NCBI GenBank assembly: GCA_007449985.2
Contig: VIIQ02000254.1
Coordinates: 1 to 64,000 of the forward strand
Direction: 5' to 3'
Origin: Desmodesmus armatus
Lineage: Eukaryota > Chlorophyta > Chlorophyceae > Sphaeropleales > Scenedesmaceae
DNA: 64,000 nt
The translations under genes and the position numbers were made by a program. The notes under the pieces were generated by a model that saw only the letters and a list, made by a program, of their open reading frames with translations, had not been told where the DNA came from and did no database searches. Of this stretch, positions 21,877 through 32,237 are shown piece by piece; the stretch's first letter is position 1; each line of letters opens with the position of its first letter.

Positions 21877-21901
21877 GCTAAAATGCCAGGCATTTAGCGT
21901 T
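21874..21901 (-). other. 3'-terminal RNA hairpin of Dualen copy 1
   Basis: On the minus strand ACGCTAAATGCC / GCATTTTAGCGT folds into an 11-bp stem with one bulged U and a 3-nt loop. It sits immediately before the (TC)n tail. A hairpin of different sequence occupies the same place in copy 2 (58136-58159), which suggests recognition by the RT. Confidence 0.65.
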
Positions 21902-21982
21902 AGTTAAGGAAAGGGCCGTGTGTGACCTCATATTGGTCGCCACGTCCCCACCGTAACCCCAGGTGCCTATACACCCTAGGGA

Positions 21983-22372
21983 TCAAAAATGCTGCTTCAG
22001 CTTCTTTCGTTTCCTGTGGTCAGGCAGTGGTTGGCCATGCACTTCTCTTTTCCTCTTGCTCCAGCTTGATTTGGCGTAGTACCTTGCGTTCTGTATGGCG
22101 GCATGTCTCGTGTTCCAGATTTCCTCTACATGTTTTCCTGCCAGGTGGTGGAGTTTCTTCAGTAGCTGTGACAGTGCTGTACCCTGTATTCCCAAGTCCT
22201 TCAGGTGCTCTTCTGTTTTCTTATAAATACATCCAGATACTCCCAGTAAGATGCTTGTCAGTTTCACCTCTGCGCTGGGGTCGAAGATTTTGATCGATTT
22301 CATCAGCCGGTCGTGCTGGCGGTCGGCCCTGTTCTCTTGGTGCGTAGGGTCCGTGTCTCTACAGGATTTTTA
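21983..22372 (-). pseudogene. Dualen C-terminal tail, shifted frame
   Basis: It continues the polyprotein after the EIK motif: CRDTDPTHQENRADRQH..., then SILLGVSGCIYKKTEEHLKDLG, LSQLLKKLHHLAGKHVEEIW and PDHRKRKK. It matches copy 2 (57640-58099: LLLGASGIIYESFLKEMRDLG, LTSLARRLHHIAVRNLKLIW, PDHRKRRKK), where the frame is continuous. A single-base shift near 22370 separates it from the 2146-codon ORF in this copy. The function of the tail is unknown; conservation between divergent copies implies it matters. Confidence 0.7.
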
Positions 22373-25300
22373 ATCTCAATGAGCTCGTAGTGTGTGATGT
22401 GTTGTTCCGTATGTACCATTAGCGCATCGGGTTTGCAGCGCTGTCGGATTCTTCGTTTGAGGCCGTCCGGCATGCTTTCTGGCAAGACACCGAGCGGAAT
22501 TCTTCCTTTCCCCTTCATGATGGCACATCTACGGCTCAGGCCGACGTCGCTCATCACCAGTTCTGCGCCTCTGTGCCCGTTGTACACTGCTTGGATAATC
22601 AGTGACCCCGCGTCATTGTGCCGTTTTGTGACTGCCCCGGACAGTCTTGGACATGCGCTGAGCGCGTGGTGCCCCCCATCAGGTTGGTTGCACAGGGGGC
22701 AGTTGTTATTATTTATTACTTTATAGCGGCTCAGCATCTTGTTGGTTGGGAGCAGGCCCCATCTGTATTGTAAGATCAGCTTCCGTCTTCTGTGCTTGAT
22801 TGCGGTACTTCTCATGAAGAGGTGACTGTATTTGTGGTTTATGTGTTTGTCCTGGTCTTCCCAAGCTTTGAAGTACACCCCTGTAGTGTTGGCTTCTCCA
22901 AGTGCGCACTTGAGTTTGGCGGTGTGCTTGAGGGTCTCTGCCAAGTTGGCCAAGGGCGTGTGTTCCCTCCTTGTGCCTGTTTGTGTGGTGACTTCCTCAA
23001 TTGAGTAGGGCCAGTAGTAGGTGTCCCTTGCATTGCTCTGCACACATTCTGTGGTTGTGGAGGCCTGCCGTTCTGTGGCCACCTCCACGGCCAAGTAGTC
23101 TGCCATGTCGTTTCCATATACTCCTGTGTGGCTGGTAACTTTCCAGAGGTGCAGTGTTGCCTGAGAGGTGCGCAACCTATGTACTATGTCTGTTAGCAGA
23201 CTGTGGTGTCTGTGTTCTTCCATATCTTGCGGGTGGGTTATCATTCTGTGGATCTGATACATGGAAGTCTGACTGTCTGTGGCTATGTGGATGTTTTGGT
23301 TTGCTCCTGGATTGGCTAGTATGTAGGCTGCCCGGATGCCGACTAGCTCTGCTCTGTTGATGGTGTTGACATTAGGCATGTAGCGGTCTGTTTGTAGTGA
23401 GCGTGGCCCCCCTGTAATTGTGCAGTCCGTTGTGATGGTATGTGTCATGCCATTTTCGTCTTCAGGTGGTTTGAAAGCAGCGGCTGCTATGCTAGCCCCT
23501 TTGCTTGCTTTTGTGATGGCGCTTCCGTCAGTGTAGTAGAAGTCCCTCCAGTTGAACCGCAGTGGTGGTGGTGTGGTGGCCTCCATAGGGGCAGGCTCAG
23601 AGAGGTCGGGTGTCCTCCAATTGTGTGCCATCGTAGATGCCGGCTCCCACCTTGAGTTCTTAAAGGCCCTTGTTCGAGGGAGCGGCTTGTTCGCCCCTGG
23701 TTGCGGCTGAGCCCATTCACATGGGTGGCATTCTACTCGCACCATCTTCAGGTTGTGGCCTTTTTGTTCTTTCAGGTGGTTGGTGCACCTTTTTGACAGA
23801 AGGTACATCCACTGATCGTTCCGTGTGTCTCCTGTTCCTAAGCTGGTGTAGCCAGCTTCGTTGCCTACGCAGACAATCTGCAGTCCCCACTTTGATGGTG
23901 TTGCATTTTGTAGTGGGGATGTCCCAGGGGTGGTCTGGCATATGGCTGCGTGTGGTATTGACAGTAGGCGACGGCACCAGCCTGAGTGTGTTTGGATCAG
24001 AGTTCTGTATGAAGTTCCTTTGTTGGGTGGGACCGGCAGTGCCAGAATGGTAAGAGTTGGTGTCTTGGTGTGTTGGGCGCTTTGGATCGCCCAGGCAAGA
24101 GCTTGATGCGTTTGTTTCAAATCACATGGTGGGGTGGCTAGAGAAAGCCCAGTCCACCTCACTGCAAGACTGCCGTGGTCGGCCCCAAAGGCTGCATCAG
24201 CTGCATGTTCTGTCCAAAACTTTGAGGTGGTGGGGTGTACGGCAAAGGGTGTAGTCATTCTTTCCGTAGTGCACTTGAAGGTGTTCAGCAACTGTGCCTT
24301 CAGCTCAAGCGTTAGGGGGTTGCTTGGTGCCTGGGGCTTTTTGCTCTTCGTGCCATATGCGCCATATCGTTGGCACAGCATAGCTATTTCTTCTTCACAT
24401 GAATTTTCAGTTGTGTTTTGTGCTTGGCGTTGGTGGAGGTGGCGAAGGGTTGGTATCGTGATCACCCCGCAACATGTGCCGTCTGGCTGATAGACGCACG
24501 CCGCCGTCACTTTGGTTATGGTGGGCTCTTCTTTTGGGGTGATGGGCAGGTTGGTGCTCTCCACTGTTCTGATTGCAATAGTGCAGCTGCCTGTGGGCTG
24601 GATGTCTACGTGTGGGTTGATGGGTGTCGGGTGGATGTGTATGTGCTGTCTGATGTTGTCCCCAAGGGAGATGTCATACAGCCTCTCACTTGCGCGCTCT
24701 TGATTTGTCTGCGGTATGGCCTGTCTTAGAAGCGGCGCGGGGCCGTCTGTAGGGGGTGCATTCAGTAGGGTTGCAAGGGCGTTGAGGGCCTCTGGGGTCC
24801 CGGTGGCCTGGGCTGTTTCAATTGTTTCGGGGCATGGTTGGAGCCTCATTTTAACAATTTCCAGCAGCTCTTTGTCACTTTGTGTGGGGGGGCTTTGTAC
24901 GCACTCCCAGCATTTGCCTTCCTCGTACTGCCGTGCGTGGCGTGTGCGGCGGGCTTGGCGAAGGCATGTCCGATGGCACACGCGGTGACACTGTTGGCAT
25001 TGGAGGATGTCGCTCGCATAGCTCTCTTCTGGGTCATACTGGGCAGGGTGGATGTCCTCCCAGCAGCATTCACACGGTCTTGTGAAGCTATGGGCAGCTT
25101 TGTCATGCATGCTCGCAGGGTGGGCGCTTTCAATCTTGTAGCCCATGGTGGTGTGTAGATGCATCACCCAGCGTGGTACCAGTGCTTCTCTCCATTGCAC
25201 CATCACTTGCTGCTGGCTTTCGCCGTGGCGACGCCATTTGCCTTTTCCTTTGTGGTTTGTGGCAATGGCCCGGCCTTGTACTGCTTCTATTTGGTCTGTG

Positions 25301-28300
25301 TTCGGGTCCGTGTATGTTGTGTACAGTTTGAGGGCTTCTGCAGGGGTGGGTCTCAGCTTCTTGTAGGCAGCATAGCCTGTGTGTGTTTGGGGTTTTCGGT
25401 GGGGGTAGGTCTGGCCGTCACGGCGGATGTTTGCGGTGGTGCAGAGCTTTGGCTCCGGGAGTTTCTGTCTTTGGGCATCCAGTTCGTCTCGCATGGCCAG
25501 AGCCGGCTGGTGGGCTTGGGCACTGTAGTTGGAGAGCAGTTCCATAGGTGTTTGCGGCTTGCTGGTTGGGTTGTGTGGCCATCGCGCCGTCGGTGTTTGG
25601 AGTACCTTTGCATCAATTGGGAGTGGCTTTGTAGGTGGTTGCCATTTTGTGGTCAGGTCTAAACTTCCAGTAGCCACTATGTGTGCCAGTCTGTCCCATG
25701 CTCTGTGGTGTTTCACCTTAAGCTTGCGACTGCTCACTATCATCCTGAGGTGGGAGGAGGGCAGGACGTGTTTCCTGTCAGGGGTCAGCATCTGTTCTAC
25801 CTTTGTGATTCCTACACTATGTAAAAGGTAGATGTCCTTTACAGGTTGTGTATCAGTCAGGTACTGTGGTGTGATCTTCTCTAGGGTTTGTGTTATGTTG
25901 GTGAGGTTGGATAGCACGTGATATTCTTCGGCGCCTAGTTGCAACGTCAGGTCCAGTTTCCCAAGCGATAGTAGTTGTCTCACCCTCAGGCTGTGGTTGA
26001 GAAGGTGGGGGAGATGTTTGGCCATAATTGCGTCCACCCCTGGAAGTTGCATCTCAAGCATGGCTTTGGTGATAACTCCCAGGGCGCCCGGGGCGTTAAG
26101 TGAGCGTGTCAGGCGTTGAATGTTGCATACTGTTTGTTCTGTTTCTAGGGAGTGGCATCCTAGACCTCCTTTTCCCTTGTCAAGGTGGGCGGCGGCAGTA
26201 GCCATGTGAACAGGCAGCCGGTAGGCTTGCTTGGTGGCGCGTGTGAGCAGGGAGTCCAGGCTTTTGAGTTCTGCAGGTGTGTATGGGCTGGCCACAAGCG
26301 CGTAAGCTATGGAACCCCGGAGTGAAGATTCGATGATTCGTTGTTTTTGGCCCGTAGTTAGAGGGCTTTGACGCAGGTGTTGAACGCGTGAGCGAATGTC
26401 ATTGAGGGTGGCGGTCAGCTGTGGTTTGTAGTTCAAGTCTACTGTGAGGAGTACTCCGAGGTGCCTGAACGGAGATGTAGGGGGAAGAAATGTAACACTT
26501 TCTGCAGCTATCCCTGGCGGATGTAGGTGTGGTTGGTCTGGGGCCAAGCGAACCGCCCCTAGCATGGTTTGAAGCCGGGTGACGTCATATGGGTGTGTAG
26601 GCAGGCTGCCGTGCAGGGCCCCTGTGATTTGGCTTTTTGAGGCATTGACTTGCAGTTTCCCCCAGGCCGCGTAGGCAGCAAGTTTGCGAGCCTGGTGTTT
26701 CATGTTGGCAAGGCCTTGTTGGCCTCCTGTGATTATATTGAGGTCGTCCGCGTATGTGTTGTCCGTGAGCTGGTGTTGCTCCTGTAGCAGTGGCTCTCTG
26801 GCAAGCGCGCCGAATTTGTAACCCTTTCCGCCCGCTCGTAGCCATCGAAGAAGGGGCTCCATGTATAGGATGAAGAGGAAGGGGGAGAGGCTGTCGCCTT
26901 GAATAGTGCCCCTGCCAAAGTCTAGGGGATCTAGGGGACCATGGGGTGTCTGTATCACAGTGCGTGCGTTTGTGTATAGGTCTTTCACTGTTTCGATGGC
27001 GTCCGGCGGGAACCCTAGGTCGTAGAGAATCATGAGGAGCTTCCTGTGCGATATGGTATCGAATGCTTCAGTCATATCCGTGAACAGAAGGAATATGTCT
27101 TGTTTTGTCAGCATGGCATCCTCCAGGGCCATGATCATCATTTCAATCTGCTGGGTTGTTGCACGTTTGTTTCTGAAGCCCCCTTGCGATGCTGTGAGGA
27201 ACCCTGCTCGTTCGGCCCTGTCCGTCATTGCCATTGTGATCATCTTGGTCCATAGCTTGTATACTGTGTTCTCCAGTCCAATGCGTCGATAGTATTTGAG
27301 TTCAAGTGGGGTCCCTTTGTTCTTGTAGAGCAGAATTGTCGATGATTCTTTCCACCCGTCCGGGGTTACACCAGCCGTCCACATTATTTTGATCATGTTG
27401 TGTAGGGCTCTGTGTGCAGGAGGCGGGAGGGCTCGCAGTATTTCGTTGGGAACACCATCAGGGCCTGGGCATTTCCCGAGTTTCAGAGTGGAGAGACATC
27501 TGTGAAATGCAAATTCGTCGTCAAGAAGGGGGTGCATCCAAGTTCGGTCGGTAGCGTCAGGCTGTGACATCAGTCCGTTGTATTCGGCGAACTCCGGGGT
27601 GTCGAAGGGGTATGTCCTGTCTACTGTCGGGAGGTAATCGAGGGTGGCAGTTGTGTCGTCGGGGTTAGCTAGTTTTTTGGAGTAGTACTCGGTCATTTCC
27701 GATCGGATCGTTTGGGGGTCGGTTGTGACCTCGCCGTCCTTCGTGGTAAGGGCTCGAAGAGCCAGCCTGGGAGTCGGCTTAAAGCGGCCTGTGGCGATTT
27801 TGTTTCCTACTTTTTGGCGTTTTTCAGCCATGTCTTGCGTCTGTTTAGCAGCTTGTTGTGCCCATAGTCGCGGGTGTTCGTCGTCGATGGTGTTCAGCCT
27901 GTGCTTGAGAGTGGCGTATGCCGCACGGATGGCAGCCTGCGGAGACTCCTCAGGGTATCGTTGAGCCCTCTCTGCAACTGCTTCTTGTAGCATAGGTGAT
28001 GTGAAATGCTCGGGCATGTCTTGCGTGGCCGTTATGGACCGCAGTTTGGCTGATGCCTCCTTCTTAGCAGCAATGATGTGTTTGCGGTGTTTGGAGATTT
28101 TTCTCGGGCAGTGGCGCCCTCCCACAGTGCCAGGTTGTATTGTAATGGTAGCACAGGTTGTAAGAGCGATGGAGTGCGCTTGTGCAAGCAGATTGGTGAA
28201 CTGCGTGCCAAGTTCGTTGATGGCCTCCCGAGCCGGTGTGTTGTTGATGTGCATCAGTGGGTGAGGGTGTGTGGCTTCAGGATGGAGGCGCTCTAGCGTA

Positions 28301-28743
28301 TCCCAGTGTGGCCGGACTTGTTCTTCAACTATGCGGTCTGTTGCACATGCCAGATCGCCCCAAGTGTGTGTCTGTATACTGCCTAGTGTTTGTCGAAGGC
28401 TCCTGGTGTCTGCAAGTGTCATCGGGGTTTTGAGTTTGGTAATGGGGTGAGATGCGGTAGTGGGAGCCAGGGGCGGCATCATTCCTAGTTGTGTGTACTC
28501 GAGCTGGGTCACAAGGACATCATGGTCTAGGTTTGTTCCAGACATGTCGTGTGTGGTGTGTGTGTGTTTGAGAGGGGTTGATGCTGAGGATATCATCCAG
28601 CCTGCTGAAAGGTGTGTCAGAAGCACCTTTCCGTATGTAGCTTTCCTTGCGGTGTGCGGGATTGGAGGGTCCAAGGCATGCAGATCATTTGCCTGCATAA
28701 ACTCTTGGTGTAGTGTGTCGGCTGGGTAACATTTGAGGCTCAT
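22303..28743 (-). CDS. Dualen-type polyprotein: RT, PHD finger, RNase H, CCHC, PD-ExK
   Basis: An uninterrupted 2146-codon frame. It opens with the end of an APE domain (LDHD, residues 72-75). RT: KCPGPDGVPNE ~424, FTDMTEAFD 554-562, TIQGDSLSP 613-621, YADD 664-667. PHD finger in C4HC3 spacing: C1224-C1227, C1249-C1252, H1257-C1260, C1278-C1281. RNase H: D1739, E1799, D1823 and D1892 (YTDG, RAEL, ATDS, GNDMAD), all acidic residues present. CCHC-like knuckle: C2015, C2018, H2025/2026, C2031. Restriction-like motif: P2105-D2106 and E2123-x-K2125. The first Met is unlikely to be the real start, because the APE domain continues upstream in other frames. It replicates the element by target-primed reverse transcription in the nucleus. 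Confidence 0.85.
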   Translation of the reverse strand: MSLKCYPADTLHQEFMQANDLHALDPPIPHTARKATYGKVLLTHLSAGWMISSASTPLKHTHTTHDMSGTNLDHDVLVTQLEYTQLGMMPPLAPTTASHPITKLKTPMTLADTRSLRQTLGSIQTHTWGDLACATDRIVEEQVRPHWDTLERLHPEATHPHPLMHINNTPAREAINELGTQFTNLLAQAHSIALTTCATITIQPGTVGGRHCPRKISKHRKHIIAAKKEASAKLRSITATQDMPEHFTSPMLQEAVAERAQRYPEESPQAAIRAAYATLKHRLNTIDDEHPRLWAQQAAKQTQDMAEKRQKVGNKIATGRFKPTPRLALRALTTKDGEVTTDPQTIRSEMTEYYSKKLANPDDTTATLDYLPTVDRTYPFDTPEFAEYNGLMSQPDATDRTWMHPLLDDEFAFHRCLSTLKLGKCPGPDGVPNEILRALPPPAHRALHNMIKIMWTAGVTPDGWKESSTILLYKNKGTPLELKYYRRIGLENTVYKLWTKMITMAMTDRAERAGFLTASQGGFRNKRATTQQIEMMIMALEDAMLTKQDIFLLFTDMTEAFDTISHRKLLMILYDLGFPPDAIETVKDLYTNARTVIQTPHGPLDPLDFGRGTIQGDSLSPFLFILYMEPLLRWLRAGGKGYKFGALAREPLLQEQHQLTDNTYADDLNIITGGQQGLANMKHQARKLAAYAAWGKLQVNASKSQITGALHGSLPTHPYDVTRLQTMLGAVRLAPDQPHLHPPGIAAESVTFLPPTSPFRHLGVLLTVDLNYKPQLTATLNDIRSRVQHLRQSPLTTGQKQRIIESSLRGSIAYALVASPYTPAELKSLDSLLTRATKQAYRLPVHMATAAAHLDKGKGGLGCHSLETEQTVCNIQRLTRSLNAPGALGVITKAMLEMQLPGVDAIMAKHLPHLLNHSLRVRQLLSLGKLDLTLQLGAEEYHVLSNLTNITQTLEKITPQYLTDTQPVKDIYLLHSVGITKVEQMLTPDRKHVLPSSHLRMIVSSRKLKVKHHRAWDRLAHIVATGSLDLTTKWQPPTKPLPIDAKVLQTPTARWPHNPTSKPQTPMELLSNYSAQAHQPALAMRDELDAQRQKLPEPKLCTTANIRRDGQTYPHRKPQTHTGYAAYKKLRPTPAEALKLYTTYTDPNTDQIEAVQGRAIATNHKGKGKWRRHGESQQQVMVQWREALVPRWVMHLHTTMGYKIESAHPASMHDKAAHSFTRPCECCWEDIHPAQYDPEESYASDILQCQQCHRVCHRTCLRQARRTRHARQYEEGKCWECVQSPPTQSDKELLEIVKMRLQPCPETIETAQATGTPEALNALATLLNAPPTDGPAPLLRQAIPQTNQERASERLYDISLGDNIRQHIHIHPTPINPHVDIQPTGSCTIAIRTVESTNLPITPKEEPTITKVTAACVYQPDGTCCGVITIPTLRHLHQRQAQNTTENSCEEEIAMLCQRYGAYGTKSKKPQAPSNPLTLELKAQLLNTFKCTTERMTTPFAVHPTTSKFWTEHAADAAFGADHGSLAVRWTGLSLATPPCDLKQTHQALAWAIQSAQHTKTPTLTILALPVPPNKGTSYRTLIQTHSGWCRRLLSIPHAAICQTTPGTSPLQNATPSKWGLQIVCVGNEAGYTSLGTGDTRNDQWMYLLSKRCTNHLKEQKGHNLKMVRVECHPCEWAQPQPGANKPLPRTRAFKNSRWEPASTMAHNWRTPDLSEPAPMEATTPPPLRFNWRDFYYTDGSAITKASKGASIAAAAFKPPEDENGMTHTITTDCTITGGPRSLQTDRYMPNVNTINRAELVGIRAAYILANPGANQNIHIATDSQTSMYQIHRMITHPQDMEEHRHHSLLTDIVHRLRTSQATLHLWKVTSHTGVYGNDMADYLAVEVATERQASTTTECVQSNARDTYYWPYSIEEVTTQTGTRREHTPLANLAETLKHTAKLKCALGEANTTGVYFKAWEDQDKHINHKYSHLFMRSTAIKHRRRKLILQYRWGLLPTNKMLSRYKVINNNNCPLCNQPDGGHHALSACPRLSGAVTKRHNDAGSLIIQAVYNGHRGAELVMSDVGLSRRCAIMKGKGRIPLGVLPESMPDGLKRRIRQRCKPDALMVHTEQHITHYELIEIKNPVETRTLRTKRTGPTASTTG

Positions 28744-29225
28744 CCTGTCCTCAAGTTTAGTACTGCATTGAAGTCTCCTGTGATCAGCATTTGCTCATTT
28801 GCATGACGGGCAGCTGTCACCGCTTGGGCGATATGCTGGTATAGCTCTCTGCGCGATGGGCAGTTGGTGTGGGCAGTAGACTGCTACTATGTGGAGGGGT
28901 GTTGAGTTGGGTCGTGACAGCTTGGAGTGTACAAGGAAGCCTTGTAATTCTGTGGGTGAGGGTTATAGTGTGAGCTCCCCAAGCTCAGTGAGTGCCTGTG
29001 ATACGGCTATCAGTACTCCAGCTTTGCTGGTATGGGGGTGTGGGGTATGTTGGACAGTGTAGCCTTTGAATAGGCGTGTAGCCACGGTTTGCGTGGTTGG
29101 CTCTTGAGCTTGGTTTCCGTCACAACCAGAATGTCTGGGGGTTGGCTTGAGGTCAGTACTGTTTGGATGTCTACGGTGTGCGAGCGAAGGCCCTGGCGTT
29201 TATAGTGGCGACTATCAGGGTGGGG
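28520..29225 (-). pseudogene. Dualen APE-type endonuclease, frameshifted
   Basis: The pieces are in order but in different frames: ATINARAF near 29205, VDIQTVL and PDILVVTETKL near 29120-29175, GVLIAVSQALTEL near 29000, LHIVAVYCP near 28880, LITGDFNAVL near 28760-28790, then the LDHD end inside the 2146-codon ORF. These match the EEP/APE endonuclease signatures of LINEs (N, TET, GDFN, DHD). At least three shifts make it inactive in this copy. Confidence 0.65.
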
Positions 29226-30142
29226 TTGGGCCGGGTTGGGCCGGACGCTTCTGCATTGTATGGCTGGCTATGTTCTGTGTTTTCTGGGAGAGTTGGTGGT
29301 TGCAGGGGTGGTGCCGGCTGGGGCGGGCATCCATGCCGTTGTGGGATTGTTGGTGGATTTGGTGTCTGTATGTGGACCTCTGTGTGTTGCAAGTTGGCCT
29401 GGGGGGCCAGGTTGGGAACTCTGGGGAAGAATTGGTTGATTTTGGGGTGGTTGTGATCTTTGTGTTTGGTGTTGCGCCTGCCGTTCGGCTTTGCTTTGTT
29501 CGTATTGACTTGGTCTTTCATTCGTTGCTGTGTATGTTGGGGTTTGCTTACTCCCAGTCCCAGTTTGAGGGTGTTGGTGTGTGGTGACTGGTGTTTTGGG
29601 GGTTGCTCTGTTGAGCAACTGGTGCAGATTGTTTCTCCACTTCATGCTGGGTTTGCTGTGTCTTTCCGATGGTGGGAGGTGCGTGCGCTTGCTTTACTGT
29701 CTCAAGGGATGGCTCATTGGGGGCAGAGCCATTAGTGCCTGGGGTGTTGTTGTGTTTGGGCTCGCAGCTTTGGTCGCTTTGCGTACGGGTTGATCCGGTT
29801 TTGGGTTAGGCGACCATGCTTTTGGGCTGGGCTTTGCCTGTGGTGTGCTTGACGTCAGCCTGGTTGTTTTGTTTTCCGGCTTTGGGCTGGTGAGAGGATG
29901 GTCCCTCAGATGTGTCCCAGTCTTGCACCCTCTCTGGTTGGTGCGCGAGGGGGTGGGTCTGCTTGGGGTGCCTCTGCATAGCGTGTGAGGACACTACGTG
30001 TCCGTTGTGGGGCTACATGCAGGTTTTGGCCGTAGATCAAGGGTAGACATGCGGAGACACTTGGTCAGCTGCAGCTTGGCCGGTTGCTTTGTGGCGGTGG
30101 GGGGCATCCGAATGGTGCCGGAGTTGGCATATGCGTCAAACG
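29226..30142 (-). other. Pro/Gln/Thr-rich linker region of Dualen copy 1
   Basis: Minus frames here give Pro-, Thr- and Gln-rich low-complexity protein (for example PNLAPQANLQHTEVH and PPQPAPPLQPPTLP), joining the protease to the APE domain. No fold is recognised. Frames shift near 29525 and 29800. Confidence 0.4.
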
Positions 30143-30475
30143 CTACAAGGCAAAATATTTCAACACACTCAGCTTCTGCCAATCTTCGTCCTGCATGCAT
30201 CGGCAACGTCCATTTGTTGAGCTATAGATTACGCTGTCTAGGTTGTACCACTGGTGGGTGGTGGGGCTTCTTGCAATGGTGTAGTAGTGCCCTCCATATA
30301 AGTATTTGTCCAGCACGAGGAACTGTGTGCAGCCCTGGGGCAGGTCTGCGAGCACTGAAGCCTGATCTGGGGGGGGGCTGGTCTAGTGTGTACACTTGCA
30401 CCGTCCGAAGCATGACTTCTTGGGTTGTGTGCTCGTATAGCCAATGGTTCAGGCAGTTGGTTTGGTAGTGGCCGG
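30143..30475 (-). pseudogene. Josephin-like cysteine protease of Dualen copy 1
   Basis: The segment YQTNCLNHWLYEH (near 30450) resembles the Gln/Cys active site of Josephin deubiquitinases (Q..HCLNNLL). About 60 residues later GGHYYTIARSPTTHQWYNLDS (near 30250-30310) matches their His/Asn part (HWFTIR..WFNLNS). A frame change lies in a run of nine G/C at 30369-30377. A cysteine protease has been reported in Dualen/RandI elements. A role in removing ubiquitin from the element's own proteins, or in processing the polyprotein, would be an inference. Confidence 0.55.
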
Positions 30476-32237
30476 TCTGGATGTTGTATAGGGTAGGTTT
30501 CCATCCGTAGTGTCCCAGCCGCGGGTTGGAATGTTTGTGTCTGACAGATATCCTGCTATGTATGTAGGCCTGCGCACCACCTGCGTCCTAGCATGGAGTT
30601 GAGGGCGTGTGCCCTGCATTGTAAGCTTTCTTGAGGTTCGGCGTAGAGGCCCACTGCTTGAGGGCTGACGTAAACACCTGTTTTGGGCTGTGGTTTGTCG
30701 AGCTTGCGTGTGCCCCCCTCCTCTGTGGTTCTGATTGGGAGGGGATGAGTGTGTTTGCAGCGGGGTGTGGCATTGGTTTTCAGGTGTGCGTGGGTTTGTG
30801 CTGGGCTTGGTGCGTCTCTGTGGGGAGCATCAGTGGCGCTGTGTTGACATTGTGTTTGACTGTACTGTGGGGCACACCATCCTGCACTTCTCCTCCCCCA
30901 GGGCTGTCTGTGGCTGGGGTGCAGTGCTGCTCCTGTTGTGCGCCTGTGGAGGCATGTGGAGTGCTGCTAGCGTGTATCACTGCATCACTCGGCACAGGCT
31001 TTTGGGGATCTTGGCTGTAGAGGTTCTTGGGTAGCTTTCTATTACGAATGTAGGGGGCATCCTGCATGGGGATGGCCTCCACTGTGTGTCTCACTGTGTA
31101 TTGGTGTTTTGGGTGTAAGAGGTAGCGTATCTGCCTGAGGTATACTTGTACTTTCTTGTGTTTGCCAAACGGGCGTAGTGATGTTGTTTCGAGTACCCCA
31201 TTCGTTCAAGCTGCTCGATCATTTTGACTGCTCGGTCAAGTTTGCCTACCGCTGCTCCTGTTCTGATAGGGCTGCCCATTGTACCCTGGGTTGAAATTTT
31301 CTTTCTTTTTGTTGGTTTATCGCCTGTCATCTGGTTGTCCTGCTGCGGGTGGCACAGCAGCAGCAGCAGTAACACCGTGGTACACAGCAGTACAGGGACA
31401 GCTGCGTAGACACAGTAATGCCCGTTTGATTTGCATAATCTGCAGCTTGCAGCCAGTCAGATTCATTTATGGTCGCCCCCCCAGCCAGAGCTTGTTGCCT
31501 GGCCTGCAAACTGCCCATGCGCTGGGCCTATGCAGCAGCTCATCCAGTGCTGTTGACATACATCAATCTGCCTCTGGGCTGGTCCTTGCCCAGGCTCGCC
31601 TGCAGCACGTGTCTGATTTGTACCGTTCACGACATCTTGGTGGGCTGCTTGGCGTCGTGGTCATACTGTGCTGCTGCTTGTCTGGTGAGACTTGTCCACT
31701 GCCAATCTGTTGTTCCCCTTGTTGCATTCTGTTCAGCTAACGAGGTGTCCAGGGATTGTGAACTGACTGTAATTTGCCACCTCTGCGTTTCGGGCTTATT
31801 CGGCATGCAGTTTGTGCTGGTGCTTGACCTTCGGGGTGTCTTGGTTGTGGGCATGTGGGGCAGCTGGGCTGAGGCAGTTGTACCTCTGCCCTTGGTTTTG
31901 TGCTGGTGTGGTTGCACTCTGCTGAACTGAGTGGGTTGATTATGGGGAAGGTGTTGTCGGTTGTATAAACGTTGGCATGGCAGACTGCTGGGCTGTTAGT
32001 AGCATCCCGTGCTGTTTTGCCTCTGCTGTTGAGGGCTGTCCGCTGTCGCTGTGCAGTTTCTGTTGGCACTTGGGCTGGGTCAGTTGGGGTTTTGTCTGAC
32101 ATGAATGGTGGTATTATCGGCAGCTGTACTGGGCTGGGCTGTGCAGTTGCGGAGGACAGCAGGGTGCCCTTTTTTGTGCTGGCCAGGATTGTCCCTAGGG
32201 GGGTTTGAACCCCAGACCCCTCCCACCCCGGCTGCAT
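30476..32237 (-). other. Dualen copy 1 ORF1-like segments
   Basis: Shifted frames give protein-like stretches: LDRAVKMIEQLERMGYSKQHH (31170-31250), VRHTVEAIPMQDAPYIRNRKLPKNLYS (30990-31090), VFTSALKQWASTPNLKKAYN (30610-30680) and a 166-codon Pro/Thr/Ser-rich frame at 31737-32237. None has a domain I recognise. They probably form the N-terminal protein, or the start of the polyprotein, in decayed form. Confidence 0.4.

Noticed and set aside
32190..32235. tRNA-like T-arm (ggggtttgaacccca)
   Set aside because: No D-arm, anticodon arm or acceptor stem can be drawn around it; it lies in the 5' region of the Dualen element.
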